A stretch of DNA of 64,000 nt from Porphyromonas pasteri (GTDB taxonomy: Bacteria; Bacteroidota; Bacteroidia; Bacteroidales; Porphyromonadaceae). The stretch's first letter is position 1, and each line of letters starts with the position of its first letter. Of this stretch, positions 33,900-43,685 are shown one piece after another. The notes beneath the pieces are model-generated. The model ran no database searches. It was not told where the DNA came from and saw only the letters and a list, made by a program, of their open reading frames with translations. A program made the position numbers and the translations under genes. Location of the stretch: contig NZ_BMPU01000005.1 of NCBI RefSeq assembly GCF_014647755.1, positions 124,001-188,000 on the forward strand. Direction: 5' to 3'.

Positions 33900-33931
33900 A
33901 GGGCTCCCGTAGTGCGCACTACGGGAGCCCT
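33900..33931 (+). terminator. Terminator of rpmH, 32-bp perfect palindrome
   Basis: AGGGCTCCCGTAGTGC and its exact complement, followed by TTTTC. A textbook rho-independent terminator. Confidence 0.9.
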
Positions 33932-34002
33932 TTTTCTTTGCCTTGATACGATGAACGCACCGAGGAACACGCACACATCCAAGCGAAGTGTGCATATTTC
34001 TC

Positions 34003-34010
34003 TATCTTTG
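34003..34010 (+). promoter_or_regulatory. -7 promoter box of the FadL-like gene
   Basis: TATCTTTG, 59 bases before the chosen start at 34069; an ATG at 33988 precedes it and is therefore rejected. Confidence 0.7.
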
Positions 34011-34068
34011 TCCTGTCTCCCGTGAGGCAAGCGCCCCACTACGGGGCGACAAATCATCCTATATAGCA

Positions 34069-35613
34069 ATGAAGAAAACGCTACTCCTGGGCCTCATCGC
34101 CCTCACCGCCGCCCCCGCAGTACACGCTGGGGGTCTGCTGAACAATACCAGCCTCCACGCCCTCTACCTGCGTAGCCTCGCTCGTAATGCCTCGCTCGCT
34201 ATCGACGCGACCTACTACAATCCCGCAGGTCTTGTCTTCACGCCCGACGGCTGGCGCTTCTCGGTCAACAGCCAGACCGTACTCCAGCGCCGTGACATCG
34301 ACGCTACCTTCGCCCCATTCGCTTACTCTACGGCAGGCACTACTACCAAGCGCTTCGAGGGGAAGGCCACTGCGCCCATCGTCCCCACGCTCATGGCTTC
34401 GTATAAGAAGGGTGACTGGGCATTCTCAGCTGTCGCAGGCATCTTCGGCGGTGGTGGTAAGGCCAGCTTCACGAGCGGGCTCCCTCAGTTCGAGGCGAAC
34501 GTAGCACTCGTCCCCACGATCACACAGGCCATCGCTCAGAAGGCTACCGCTATGATCGCAGCGCTCCCTGCTGGAGCACTCCCCCCAGCAGCTCAGGCTG
34601 GCTTTGCCAAGCTCATCGACCCAATCAAGGCTGCCAACAAGTACTCCGTAGACAGCAAGCTCGAGGGGCTCCAGTACGTCTTCGGCCTGCAGGCTGGTGC
34701 AAGCTACAAGATCAACCAGCATCTGAGTGCCTACCTCGGTGCGCGTCTTAGCTATGCCTACAACACCTACACGGGCTACATCCGCAACATCCAGGTCAGC
34801 GGTGCTGACGGTGCTATGCACCACGCTCCTACCTACTTCGGCGCTATCGCCGTAGGAGCTAAGGCTGCCGAGCCTATCGTCAACAACCTGCCCGACGCCC
34901 TCAAGCAGCAGGTACAGCCTGTCCTCGCCGTCCCTGGCCTTCTGGCAAAGAACACCCTCGACAAGCGCATCGAGGTCAAGCAGACGGGTATCGGTCTGGC
35001 GCCTATCGTCGGGCTGAACTTCAACTACGAAGGGCTGAACGTAGGGGCACGCTATGAGTTCCGCACCGCTATCCGCGTGAAGAACACGACTGAGGCCAAT
35101 GACTCGGGTATGGAGCAGTTCGCCGACGGTGCTAAGGTCGCCAACGACCTGCCCGCTGTACTCGGTGTAGGGGCTTCGTACCGTATCCTCCCCACGGTCA
35201 CGGCTGCAGTCAGCTACAATCACTTCTTCGAGAAGTCTGCGAATATGGCTGGCGACAAGCAGAAGACCCTCAAGGGCAACACGAACGAATACCTCTTCGG
35301 CCTCGAGTGGAACGCCCTCGACTGGCTCGACGTCAGCGGCGGTGTGCAGATCACACGCAAGGGGGTGAGCGATGCTTATCAGAGCAACATCCACTTCGAC
35401 ATGAGCTCCACGTCCTACGGCCTCGGCGTCGGCCTGCACCTCACGAAGGAAGCCCAGCTGAACCTCGCCTATATGATCTCCAGCTACGGCGATCACAAGA
35501 AGGCTGTCAGCACCTACGCGGCTCAGCCCGCCCTTGGCATCGCCCTCCCTGGTAGCGAGGTCTATTCGCGCAAGAATCAGATCTTCTCCATCGGTCTCGA
35601 CTACACGCTCTAA
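34069..35613 (+). CDS. FadL/OmpP1-type outer-membrane transporter
   Basis: A 514-aa porin-like protein. The signal peptide MKKTLLLGLIALTAAPAVHA is cleaved before GGLL. Soon after comes the OmpP1/FadL pattern of an N-terminal hatch with LYLRSLARNASLAIDATYYN and PAGLVF. The rest is beta-strand rich, and the chain ends in FSIGLDYTL, a typical barrel end. FadL proteins admit long-chain fatty acids or other hydrophobic molecules. The central insertion (about residues 150-220, Ala-rich) is longer than in E. coli FadL. It is monocistronic, ending at a terminator shared with purL. Confidence 0.87.
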   Translation: MKKTLLLGLIALTAAPAVHAGGLLNNTSLHALYLRSLARNASLAIDATYYNPAGLVFTPDGWRFSVNSQTVLQRRDIDATFAPFAYSTAGTTTKRFEGKATAPIVPTLMASYKKGDWAFSAVAGIFGGGGKASFTSGLPQFEANVALVPTITQAIAQKATAMIAALPAGALPPAAQAGFAKLIDPIKAANKYSVDSKLEGLQYVFGLQAGASYKINQHLSAYLGARLSYAYNTYTGYIRNIQVSGADGAMHHAPTYFGAIAVGAKAAEPIVNNLPDALKQQVQPVLAVPGLLAKNTLDKRIEVKQTGIGLAPIVGLNFNYEGLNVGARYEFRTAIRVKNTTEANDSGMEQFADGAKVANDLPAVLGVGASYRILPTVTAAVSYNHFFEKSANMAGDKQKTLKGNTNEYLFGLEWNALDWLDVSGGVQITRKGVSDAYQSNIHFDMSSTSYGLGVGLHLTKEAQLNLAYMISSYGDHKKAVSTYAAQPALGIALPGSEVYSRKNQIFSIGLDYTL

Positions 35614-35638
35614 GGCCGAGCAAGTCCCGCTAAACGAC

Positions 35639-35674
35639 CGAGCCCCGACCTCCCACATGGGAGATCGGGGCTCG
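35639..35674. terminator. Shared terminator between convergent FadL-like gene and purL
   Basis: CGAGCCCCGA-CTCCC pairs with GGGAG-TCGGGGCTCG. It lies 26 bases after one stop and 23 bases after the other. Confidence 0.8.
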
Positions 35675-35696
35675 ATCATTTGGTAGCTACCGTAGC

Positions 35697-38600
35697 CTAA
35701 CGGCTGTGCTCACAGCACCAGTCGTAGGCATTGCGGAAGGCCTTCATCCATGGAGTCACCTCGTGCTCACGGCGGTCAGCCTCGGGGTAGTAAGCGCACT
35801 GCCAGGGGAAGATCGCACGCTCGGGGTGAGGCATGAGAGCCAGATGACGGCCATCAGCGCTGCAAAGCCCTGCGATAGCGTCGGGTGAGCCGTTGGGGTT
35901 CGCGGGGTACGCATCATAGGCATAGCGTGCGATGACGTGGTAGCGGTCGCTGTCGTAGGGGAGGTCGAACTTCCCTTCGCCGTGAGCTACCCACACACCG
36001 AGTGACGCACCAGCCAGATCACGAAGCATCACCGAGTGGTTCTCGGGGATCGTGAGGCTGACGAACGAACTCTCGAACTTGTGCGAGTCGTTGTGCGCCA
36101 TCTTATGCTTCAGCTCGTGCTCAGGATAGAGGAGCTCCAGCTCGGCCATCAGCTGACAGCCATTACAGATACCGAGGCTCAGCGTGTCGGGGCGTGCGTA
36201 GAAGCGGTCGAGCGTAGCCTTCGCCTGCTCGTTGAAGAGGATACCTGCTGCCCAGCCCTTAGCCGAGCCGAGTACGTCAGAGTTCGAGAAGCCACCGCAG
36301 AAGACGATGAGCTGTACATCATCGAGCGTCTCACGACCCGAGATAAGGTCGGTCAGATGCACGTCCTTGACGTCGAAGCCAGCGAGATAGAGGGCGTAGG
36401 CCATCTCACGCTCACCATTCGTCCCCTTATCTCGGAGGATGGCGGCACGGACAGGCGCCTTCGCTGTGCGGTCGGGATCGAGACCGAGGTCAGCGAGCTT
36501 ACCCGTGAAGCCCTTAGGAGCCGTGAGGCGGAGGGGCTGATTCTTATAGCCTTCGTAGCGAGCCTTAGCCAGCTCTTCGCCGCTCTGATACTTGTCCATC
36601 AGATAAGAGGAGCGGTACCAGAGGTCGCGCTTGGCATCGATGTCGAGCGTGAGCGTGGACTTCTTGCCGTAGCTGACAGAGAGCGTGCGACCGTCGGCCG
36701 TAGGCGTGGCGATGCGAGCGAAGCCGATGCTGGCATCACGCAGTACCTCTTCGAGGACTTCGGGATGCGAGGTCTGCACGAGCACACCGGGGTTCTCGGC
36801 AAAGAGGAGCTTGACGATATCGGCCTCAGGGAAGGCCGCGAGGTCGACCGACAGCCCGCCCTTCGTAGAGGGGAAGCACATCTCCAGCAGTGCCGTGATG
36901 AGACCACCGCCCGAGATATCGTGACCAGCCGTCAGCACACCGCGCTGGATGAGCTCCTGCACAGCGGTGAAGGCTTCGCGGAAGTACTCAGGCTCCTCGA
37001 TGCGGGGCGTCTCATCACCGAGCTGACCGAGGGCCTGTGCGAAGGCTGAGCCACCGAGCGCCAGCGGAGAGAAGCTGAAGTCGATATGATAGACAGGGTA
37101 TGCGGGATTCGCGACGAGTACAGGTGAGAGGATCTTCTTCACGTCAGAGAACTCACCGATAGCGCTGATGATGACGGTACCTGGGCTCAGGACCTTCTCG
37201 CCGTTGGGGTACTTCTGCGTCATGGAGAGCGAGTCCTTACCCGTGGGGATATTGATGCCGAGCGAGATCGCAAGGTCCGAAGCAGCCTCTACGGCGTCAT
37301 AGAGACGAGCATCTTCGCCCTCATTGCGGCAGGGCCACATCCAGTTGGCACTGAGGGAAACGCCCTCGAGGCCATAGGTAAGGGGCGCAAAGACAATGTT
37401 CGTCAGTGCCTCAGCGATGGCAAGCTGGCTACCAGCGACGGGGTCTACCAGTGCTGCTACGGGAGCGTGACCGATAGAGGTAGCGATACCAGCACGACCG
37501 CGGAAGTCGACAGCCATAGCACCGCAGTCGCTCAAGGGCAGCTGGATCTCACCCTGACACTGCTGGCGAGCCACACGGCCCGTGACGGAGCGGTCGACCT
37601 TGTTCGTCAGCCAGTCCTTACAAGCGACACCCTCCTGCTGCAGCACCTCATCGAGGTAGTGCTCGACGTGAGCAGCGTCATAGCTGAGGGCGGGATAAGT
37701 CTTATCGATATGCTTGTCGACCATGTAGGTCTTGGGCGCCGAGCCGAACATATCCGACAGCGCCAGGTCAATGGGCTTGTCACCTCCTGCCTCTTCGAAG
37801 GTCAGGTGCATATCGTCCGTGGTGCGACCGACGACGTACATCGGAGCGCGCTCACGCTCGGCGATACGGGCGATGCGCTCTACGGCGTCACCCTTGACCA
37901 GAAGGCCCATACGCTCCTGGCTCTCGTTGCCGATGATTTCCTTCGACGAAAGGGTCTCATCACCGATGGGGAAGGCGCTGAGGTCAAAGTGTCCGCCCGT
38001 CGTCTCGACGAGCTCGGAGAGGCAGTTCAGATGCCCCCCTGCCCCGTGGTCGTGGATGGAGATGATGGGATTGTCTTCACTCTCCGAGAGCGTGCGGATG
38101 ACGTTCTCGACGCGCTTCTGCATCTCGGGGTTGGAGCGCTGTACGGCATTGAGCTCGATAGCACCGGCATACTGCCCCGTGTTCACAGAGCTGACGGCAC
38201 CACCGCCCATACCGATACGGTAGTTGTCACCACCTAGCAGGACGACCTCTTCGCCAGGCTCGGGAGTGCCCTTCTGTGCATCGCTGCGGCGGGCGTAGCC
38301 GACACCACCAGCGAGCATGATGACCTTGTCGAAGCCGTAGGTAGGTTCGTCGGCCTTGCCTTCGTGCTCGAAGGTCAGCACCGAGCCACAGATGAGCGGC
38401 TGACCGAACTTATTCCCGAAGTCGCTCGCACCATTGGATGCCTTCGTGAGGATCTGACGGGGCGTCTGGTAGAGCCAAGGGCGGGCAGCGCTGTGCTGCT
38501 CCCAAGGGCGATCGGCAGCCGTGCGGGGGTAGCTCGTCATGTAGACGGCCGTCCCTGCCAGAGGTACGCTGGCACGACCACCAGCCATACGGTCACGGAT

Positions 38601-39410
38601 CTCACCACCGGTACCGGTAGCAGCGCCGTTGAAGGGCTCGACGGTCGTGGGGAAGTTGTGCGTCTCAGCCTTGAGGCTCAGCACGCTGTCGATGGACTTA
38701 CGGACGAAGAAGTCGGGCTTATCCCCCGTGGCGGGAGCGAACTGCTCAAGGTCGCTGGGGCCATCGATGAAGGCCACGTTGTCCTTATAAGCCGAGACTA
38801 AGTGATTGGGGTTAGCGGCGCTCGTATCCTTGATCATCGAGAAGAGGCTACGCTCTTCTTCCTCCCCGTCGAGGACGAAGGTACCACCGAAGATCTTGTG
38901 ACGGCAGTGCTCGCTATTGACCTGCGAGAAGCCGAAGAGCTCGCTGTCGGTGAGCGGACGCCCGAGACGCTCGCTGAGCCCCTCGAGGTAGGAGATCTCC
39001 TCATCGCTGAGAGCCAGACCGTGAGCGTCATTGTAGGCGCGCACGTCCGTGATATGCTCGATAGGCGCTGCCGTGATGTGCGTGTCGAAGACCGTAGCAT
39101 CGATCCCCTCATAGAGGGCCTGCAGCATGGGGTCGAAGGACGCATCGGGGCCCGAGACCTCGCTGAACTCCTCGATACGCGTGACCGTGGGGATGTTCAT
39201 ATTGCGCACGATCTCCACCGCATTGGTGCTCCAGGGCGTGACGAGCTCACGGCGCGTCCCGACGAAGAAGCCCTTGAGGGCGGGGGTATCAAGCAAAGTA
39301 GCCCCACCAAAGAGCCAGGTGAGGCGATCGAGGGCTTCGGCAGCCAAGGGCGCCGTGCTCTCCACGACATAAAGCACGGGGGAGCTGTGCTTCCTAAAGA
39401 GAGTAATCAT
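35697..39410 (-). CDS. purL: Phosphoribosylformylglycinamidine synthase, single chain
   Basis: A 1237-aa enzyme of purine synthesis converting FGAR, glutamine and ATP to FGAM. This is the large one-chain form found in Gammaproteobacteria and Bacteroidota, not the PurL/PurQ/PurS complex. The order is an N-terminal PurS-like domain, two ATP-binding AIRS-type halves (SVLSLKAETHNFPTTVEPFN, ISIHDHGAGGHLNCLSELV, GHDISGGGLITALLEM), then the glutaminase domain with LGICNGCQLMAEL (nucleophile Cys) and MPHPERAIFP (His-Glu). The promoter box lies at 39500-39507, right behind the terminator of the upstream gene. Confidence 0.96.
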   Translation of the reverse strand: MITLFRKHSSPVLYVVESTAPLAAEALDRLTWLFGGATLLDTPALKGFFVGTRRELVTPWSTNAVEIVRNMNIPTVTRIEEFSEVSGPDASFDPMLQALYEGIDATVFDTHITAAPIEHITDVRAYNDAHGLALSDEEISYLEGLSERLGRPLTDSELFGFSQVNSEHCRHKIFGGTFVLDGEEEERSLFSMIKDTSAANPNHLVSAYKDNVAFIDGPSDLEQFAPATGDKPDFFVRKSIDSVLSLKAETHNFPTTVEPFNGAATGTGGEIRDRMAGGRASVPLAGTAVYMTSYPRTAADRPWEQHSAARPWLYQTPRQILTKASNGASDFGNKFGQPLICGSVLTFEHEGKADEPTYGFDKVIMLAGGVGYARRSDAQKGTPEPGEEVVLLGGDNYRIGMGGGAVSSVNTGQYAGAIELNAVQRSNPEMQKRVENVIRTLSESEDNPIISIHDHGAGGHLNCLSELVETTGGHFDLSAFPIGDETLSSKEIIGNESQERMGLLVKGDAVERIARIAERERAPMYVVGRTTDDMHLTFEEAGGDKPIDLALSDMFGSAPKTYMVDKHIDKTYPALSYDAAHVEHYLDEVLQQEGVACKDWLTNKVDRSVTGRVARQQCQGEIQLPLSDCGAMAVDFRGRAGIATSIGHAPVAALVDPVAGSQLAIAEALTNIVFAPLTYGLEGVSLSANWMWPCRNEGEDARLYDAVEAASDLAISLGINIPTGKDSLSMTQKYPNGEKVLSPGTVIISAIGEFSDVKKILSPVLVANPAYPVYHIDFSFSPLALGGSAFAQALGQLGDETPRIEEPEYFREAFTAVQELIQRGVLTAGHDISGGGLITALLEMCFPSTKGGLSVDLAAFPEADIVKLLFAENPGVLVQTSHPEVLEEVLRDASIGFARIATPTADGRTLSVSYGKKSTLTLDIDAKRDLWYRSSYLMDKYQSGEELAKARYEGYKNQPLRLTAPKGFTGKLADLGLDPDRTAKAPVRAAILRDKGTNGEREMAYALYLAGFDVKDVHLTDLISGRETLDDVQLIVFCGGFSNSDVLGSAKGWAAGILFNEQAKATLDRFYARPDTLSLGICNGCQLMAELELLYPEHELKHKMAHNDSHKFESSFVSLTIPENHSVMLRDLAGASLGVWVAHGEGKFDLPYDSDRYHVIARYAYDAYPANPNGSPDAIAGLCSADGRHLALMPHPERAIFPWQCAYYPEADRREHEVTPWMKAFRNAYDWCCEHSR

Positions 39411-39499
39411 TCGGAGACTATAAATATTGTCGTAAGAGGGATGTGATCCTGAGGAGATCGAAGCAGAGGGGCGGGGCGCTGAGGCCTCTTCCCTATGAG

Positions 39500-39507
39500 C
39501 AAAGATA
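39500..39507 (-). promoter_or_regulatory. -7 promoter box of purL
   Basis: TATCTTTG on the minus strand, 90 bases before the purL start and 11 bases past the upstream terminator stem. No purine riboswitch is recognisable in the leader. Confidence 0.65.
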
Positions 39508-39517
39508 CGGAAAAAGG

Positions 39518-39564
39518 CAAGGCCTCACTGCCCAGAGCCAGGGGCTCTAAGCGGTGAGGCCTTG
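39518..39564 (-). terminator. Terminator of the M23 peptidase gene
   Basis: CAAGGCCTCAC pairs with GTGAGGCCTTG around an inner AGAGCC/GGCTCT stem. On the minus strand a CTTTTT tail follows, leading directly into the purL -7 box. Confidence 0.85.
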
Positions 39565-39605
39565 TAGTGTGTCGGCGAGCATAGCTTACGACGGTGCGGT
39601 AGGCT

Positions 39606-40619
39606 TTAGCTCGGGATGCGGAGGGTACGCCCTGTGGAGAGCTTGGCGCGGGCGGAGATGCCGTTGGTGCGGCAGAGCTTGCTTACCGAGACGCCATACT
39701 GAGCTGCGATAGCGCGGACGGTCTCGCCCTTCTTGATGCGGTGCGTCTTGAACTGCTCTTCGTTCGACTCGCCACTCTTCTTAGGCTTGGCAGCTGCCTT
39801 AGCTACTGCGAAAGAGCGGGGCGTGCGATAGGCACCCTTGACGAAGGCGAAGACGTCATAGCGTGGGACACCTGCCTGGAAGTCGAAGAGGTCCGATGGA
39901 TCAATGGGGATACCCATGAAGCGTGCTTCGAAGTGGAGGTGGGGTCCAGTAGAGCGGCCCGTGCTACCGCCGAGACCGATGGGGTCACCAGCGCGGACGA
40001 CCGTCCCTTCGCGGACGATGGAGCGACTCATGTGGCCGTAGACCGTCTCCAGACCATTGGGGTGGCGGATGACGACGTAGTTGCCGTAGCCTCCACCTTC
40101 GTAGGACTTGATACGCACCTTCCCAGAGAAGGCTGCACGTACCGTGTCCCCGTGGCTCAGCTTGAGGTCCGTCCCGTAGTGCATACGCCCGAAGCTATGG
40201 CGATAGCCGTAGTTCGAGGTGATTTGTCGGGTGGCGATGGGCATCACGAACTCCTGCAGGTCGATGTCTTGGCGGTCGGGGATGTTGACCGACATACCTG
40301 CGAAGGGGTTTACGTGACTTCCCCAGGACTCTTCGCCATAGAGCTCAGAGGCCGGTGCCTCGAGATCTTCGTTTTGCTTCTTAGCTTTCAGATCAGCCTC
40401 GCGACGCTGCTTCTCCTTGGAGAGACGATTCTTGATCTCGAGTCGGTCGGCCAGGAGCAGGTGTTCACCAGTGGTGCTTGCCTGCTGACCGGCTGTCGTG
40501 CGTGTCTCCTTCTTTGGTGTCTGAGCCTTCCCTGAGGGGGGCGTTGCCGCCCAGGCAGGGAGTGTCGTGGCAGCCAGACACAGAGATGCGCATAACAGTC
40601 GCATTCTTTTTCTTGTCAT
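39606..40619 (-). CDS. M23 peptidase with C-terminal LysM domain
   Basis: A 337-aa exported murein hydrolase of the NlpD/EnvC type. The signal peptide MTRKRMRLLCASLCLAATTL ends near AWA. A charged, probably coiled-coil region follows, then the M23 domain with zinc ligands in HYGTDLKL (His, Asp) and GPHLHFEAR (His-x-His), so it is likely active. The C-terminal ~50 residues are a LysM unit (HRIKKGETVRAIAAQYGVS). In NlpD the LysM precedes the peptidase, so the order here is reversed. The start at 40619 is chosen because the ATG at 40754 lies upstream of the -7 box (40715-40722). Confidence 0.9.
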   Translation of the reverse strand: MTRKRMRLLCASLCLAATTLPAWAATPPSGKAQTPKKETRTTAGQQASTTGEHLLLADRLEIKNRLSKEKQRREADLKAKKQNEDLEAPASELYGEESWGSHVNPFAGMSVNIPDRQDIDLQEFVMPIATRQITSNYGYRHSFGRMHYGTDLKLSHGDTVRAAFSGKVRIKSYEGGGYGNYVVIRHPNGLETVYGHMSRSIVREGTVVRAGDPIGLGGSTGRSTGPHLHFEARFMGIPIDPSDLFDFQAGVPRYDVFAFVKGAYRTPRSFAVAKAAAKPKKSGESNEEQFKTHRIKKGETVRAIAAQYGVSVSKLCRTNGISARAKLSTGRTLRIPS

Positions 40620-40920
40620 ACCAGCTTTTGATACTACATTAATGATAATACCTGGCGGGAGCGCGCCTCCCGTCGGTGTGCACGGATGCAAAAGCATATA
40701 CCATGCGACAAATGCAAAGATAACCAAATAGTTACAAACGCCAACACTGCACAAGCGCGCAGTATATGTGCAGTCCCCGACCTACTTTCTGCCCTTCCGA
40801 GCCTCAGGTGTTGGGTGCATTCACCTTAATAACGTGGGGCTTTTTACTCAAGGTATATCCCTCGTCACTCGCACCACCTCCGACAGCTCACGGGACCGCT
40901 TCGTGAGGGAGTTTGCAGAT
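40620..40920. other. 301-bp intergenic stretch
   Basis: Contains the M23 gene promoter (40715-40722) and a weak hairpin CTCACG..CGTGAG at 40887-40907 just beyond the receptor gene stop. I see nothing else in it. Confidence 0.5.
40715..40722 (-). promoter_or_regulatory. -7 promoter box of the M23 peptidase gene
   Basis: TATCTTTG on the minus strand, 96 bases before the start at 40619. Confidence 0.6.
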
Positions 40921-42942
40921 TTACTTCCCCTTGCGGTCGGTCTGCTCGATGGTCTCGTTGCCCTGTCGGGTACGGAAGCGCTTCCCGAAGCTATAGGTCA
41001 GCCCCAGACGCACGCCGCTACTATGATTATTCGTCACCCAGCGGGTCTGCGTGACATCACGGAAGAAGTAGCGGGTATCGGTGCGCATCGTCCCCCAGGG
41101 ATTGAGGAGGGAGAGTGTGAGGGAGAGGCGGTCGTCGAGGAAGCTCTTATTCACCTCGAAGTATACGTAGGGCAGGTGGTCACGCTGGTAGGAGAAGGTC
41201 AGCTCCCTACCCGACCACTGCGCATAGATGGTGTACGTCCAGTCTCGGCTCGTCGTGTAGCTGAGGTTGAGCGTACCCCGATAGAAGAGCCCACTCCCGC
41301 CAGCGCTCAGGGCGGTGAGGCGATGCTCGGGCGCTATCTCCTTCGTGACATAGCCGAGGGCCGTCCCGAGGTTCAGATTCATCTTATGCTCGAAGAAGGA
41401 GCTATTCACACCCAGCGAGAGGGCGTAGGCGGTGCTCCGCCCTACGTTCGCCCAAGTCTCCAGCTGAGGATCAGCAAGCGCATGGATACGCCCGATAGCG
41501 TCCAGCGTCCGAGTGTAGGTGAAGGCCGTCGAGAGGAAGGTCTGCTTGAGCTGACGCTGGTAGCGGAGTGCGAGCGTATGGGTGCGTTCATTGGCGATGC
41601 TCGCATTCCCCTCGGTGTATTCGGTGTCGGAGGTATAGTAGCGTGTGGGGTCTACGATCTCCCCCGTGGGGCGGGAGACGCTGAGGTCATAGCTCAGCTC
41701 GACGGCATCACGCGCTCCACTATAATAGAGGCTGGCGTAGGGAAGGACGTACCAAGCACGACGCGTCAGTGTGGAGAGGCGCTGCTCATCGTACTGCATA
41801 TCCAGCAGGAAGTCCCCACCCCACTGCCCGTCCCAGCTGACCTCATCGCCCAGCTTGAGGGCATGGATCAGGCTCTTATAGCGCTGGGGGCTATAGCTCG
41901 AGCGGGTCTCACGGTGCGTCAGGGCGTAGCTGGTATTCAGCTTATGCCGACCCGCACGCCCCTCGAGCTTCGTCTGATAGGTCAGGTCGCCCGTGAGGCT
42001 CCGATAGGTATTCTCCGCCTCGTGCGTAGCTGTCTGGAGGCTCAGCTCTTGGCGGTCCCACTCACTCGCTAGATGCCCACGCAGTCGCAGGAAGCTCTCG
42101 CCCCACTTATAGCGGCTCGCCAGATGCCCCTGCAAGACCTGCATATAGCCCGTCTCATCCAGCCGCTGGGAGGGAAGGGCATCTTGGGTGGACTCGCTGA
42201 AGCCACTATGGCCATTGCGCGAATACATCGCGACGAACGTATTATCCCAGTGCTTGCTGGGGAAGAAGTCAAAGCGCAGAAGCGAGCTTGCCTGCTTGGT
42301 CTTAGTCGTCGTCTGATGATGCCAGCCGTGTGCCACCCCCGCACTCTTGCGGTCGAGCTGTGAGGAGATCTCCTGCCGACTCCATAGCGCCGAGGGGACG
42401 AAGGTCAGCACGGTCGTCGGGGTCTGTAGGGTAAGGTTGGCACTCGCCGAGTAGCGGGCGGGCTGACTTAACCCGAGGTCAATGCGGCCCTTGAACTCCC
42501 GCGTGAGACTGCGTAGCCTACGTATATTGATGCGGTCGCCATCGACACCACCTCGCAGGACCTCGATGCGCCAGATCGACTGCGCAGGGAGGCTTGCCAG
42601 CTCTTCGGGGCTGGCGGGTGCTCCGTCTATCAGCACCTGAGCGACCTGCTCACTACCCAAGATACTGTAGCCCGCACTCCCCATGAGAAGGCCAGGCACA
42701 TAGCGTAGCGCACGGTCGGCGGAGGCACCCTTCGGCACACCCTTCGCCTCGAGCTCAAAGATCTGCTTGTGGATATTGCCCGTATTGATCTTGCGATAGC
42801 CGATGACGTTGACGCCCTCGAGCTCGTTGTCGGGGGTCGCGATACTATCTGTCGTGGGCTGCTGAGCCGCTCCACTCAGGCGAATACCAAAGAGGAGGGC
42901 AACAATAAGGAAGCGCGTAGCCTCTGGGATGTGCTTCTTCAT
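40921..42942 (-). CDS. Outer-membrane receptor-like beta-barrel protein
   Basis: A 673-aa protein with a signal peptide ending near SGAAQQ. A short plug-like region follows (ELEGVNVIGYRKINTGNI, then RYVPGLLMGSAGYSILGS and VAQVLIDGAPA), which resembles the plug of TonB-dependent receptors. The rest is a long barrel of about 22 strands of the outer-membrane beta-barrel group common in Bacteroidota. It lacks the N-terminal carboxypeptidase-like domain of SusC proteins, and no SusD partner is next to it. A clear TonB box is not seen. The ligand is unknown. The -7 box TAAATTTG lies at 43009-43016. Confidence 0.8.
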   Translation of the reverse strand: MKKHIPEATRFLIVALLFGIRLSGAAQQPTTDSIATPDNELEGVNVIGYRKINTGNIHKQIFELEAKGVPKGASADRALRYVPGLLMGSAGYSILGSEQVAQVLIDGAPASPEELASLPAQSIWRIEVLRGGVDGDRINIRRLRSLTREFKGRIDLGLSQPARYSASANLTLQTPTTVLTFVPSALWSRQEISSQLDRKSAGVAHGWHHQTTTKTKQASSLLRFDFFPSKHWDNTFVAMYSRNGHSGFSESTQDALPSQRLDETGYMQVLQGHLASRYKWGESFLRLRGHLASEWDRQELSLQTATHEAENTYRSLTGDLTYQTKLEGRAGRHKLNTSYALTHRETRSSYSPQRYKSLIHALKLGDEVSWDGQWGGDFLLDMQYDEQRLSTLTRRAWYVLPYASLYYSGARDAVELSYDLSVSRPTGEIVDPTRYYTSDTEYTEGNASIANERTHTLALRYQRQLKQTFLSTAFTYTRTLDAIGRIHALADPQLETWANVGRSTAYALSLGVNSSFFEHKMNLNLGTALGYVTKEIAPEHRLTALSAGGSGLFYRGTLNLSYTTSRDWTYTIYAQWSGRELTFSYQRDHLPYVYFEVNKSFLDDRLSLTLSLLNPWGTMRTDTRYFFRDVTQTRWVTNNHSSGVRLGLTYSFGKRFRTRQGNETIEQTDRKGK

Positions 42943-43008
42943 AAGGCCCTTGATTCGGGAAGATGGTTATTATGCGTGCGCCCCCTCATAAGGGGCGTGT
43001 GTGTACTG

Positions 43009-43016
43009 CAAATTTA
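43009..43016 (-). promoter_or_regulatory. -7 promoter box of the receptor gene
   Basis: TAAATTTG on the minus strand, 67 bases before the start at 42942. The first R2 unit of locus G begins 63 bp upstream of it. Confidence 0.6.
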
Positions 43017-43078
43017 GAAAAAGAAGGGGATAAGCAGAGTCCCTTCTGCATCAGCTACTTTGCGCGGAGCGGATACTA

Positions 43079-43575
43079 ACCAATAGTGGTGGGTGGTGTG
43101 AAACACTATTGGTCTGCGGTCGAACCAATAGTGGTCCGTGAGCAAAACTATATTGGTCGGCGCGCGAACCTATATTGGTCGCAGCACCGACCTATATAGG
43201 ATGGCGCAGCAAGCTATATAGCATTGTGAAGTGACCTATATTGGGTTGTTGCTCCGCGTAGGGATAAAAGTTGTGGACGAGTGGCAGATAAGTTTGGACT
43301 ACGTACGTGGACGATAAATCTACGTACGTGGATATTTGGATTTACGTGCCTGGTCTTTAAGACTACGTGCATAGACAAAGGAAAACCACTACGTGAAGGC
43401 GCTTTTTCCTTCACGAGAAGGACACTTTTCCCTCCGCTGGATAAGAGGAATACGTGCGATAAGGAAAAGGGCTTGCGTATCACGTCGGAGAGGCATATCG
43501 GGGAGCTGGGCGTGCGATGCCTTAGCACAATAAATAGCGGGCAGGACTCTGCCACAACAGTCTCCTATAGGTTCG
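43079..43575. repeat. Composite R2/R3 element, locus G (8 R2 + 4 R3 units)
   Basis: R2 units start at 43079 (ACCAATAGTGGT), 43102, 43124, 43146, 43168, 43190, 43212 and 43234, with spacing 23 then 22 six times. R3 cores lie at 43301, 43322, 43344 and 43365 (21, 22, 21). The conserved unit continues to a last R2-like half at 43562-43572. The 43212-43561 part is closely similar to 33199-33549 of locus F, including the spacer TTGTGAAGTG. It lies between the receptor gene and the Spy-like gene. Confidence 0.88.
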
Positions 43576-43649
43576 CACCACCCCATAAGAGAGGTACACA
43601 GCTTGCACACGGGCACAAAAAAAAGTTGGCACCCGCAGATGGGTGCCAA
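43389..43649 (-). CDS. Conserved ORF within composite element G (doubtful gene)
   Basis: An 86-codon frame whose last ~58 residues match the frame at 33376-33576. Its N-terminal part overlaps the terminator of the Spy-like gene, which argues against a normal gene. Confidence 0.2.
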   Translation of the reverse strand: MAPICGCQLFFVPVCKLCTSLMGWCEPIGDCCGRVLPAIYCAKASHAQLPDMPLRRDTQALFLIARIPLIQRREKCPSREGKSAFT

Positions 43650-43652
43650 CTT
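43623..43652 (-). terminator. Terminator of the ABC-clp-sigma-spy operon
   Basis: AAGTTGGCACCC pairs perfectly with GGGTGCCAACTT around GCAGAT; on the minus strand a run of eight T follows. Confidence 0.9.
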
Positions 43653-43685
43653 CTCTATGATAATAAGGAGGGAGCGAGGCGGGCG

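Noticed and set aside
34426-35679. 417-codon minus-strand frame opposite the FadL-like gene
   Set aside because: It runs through the shared terminator and mirrors a gene with a clear signal peptide and barrel end.
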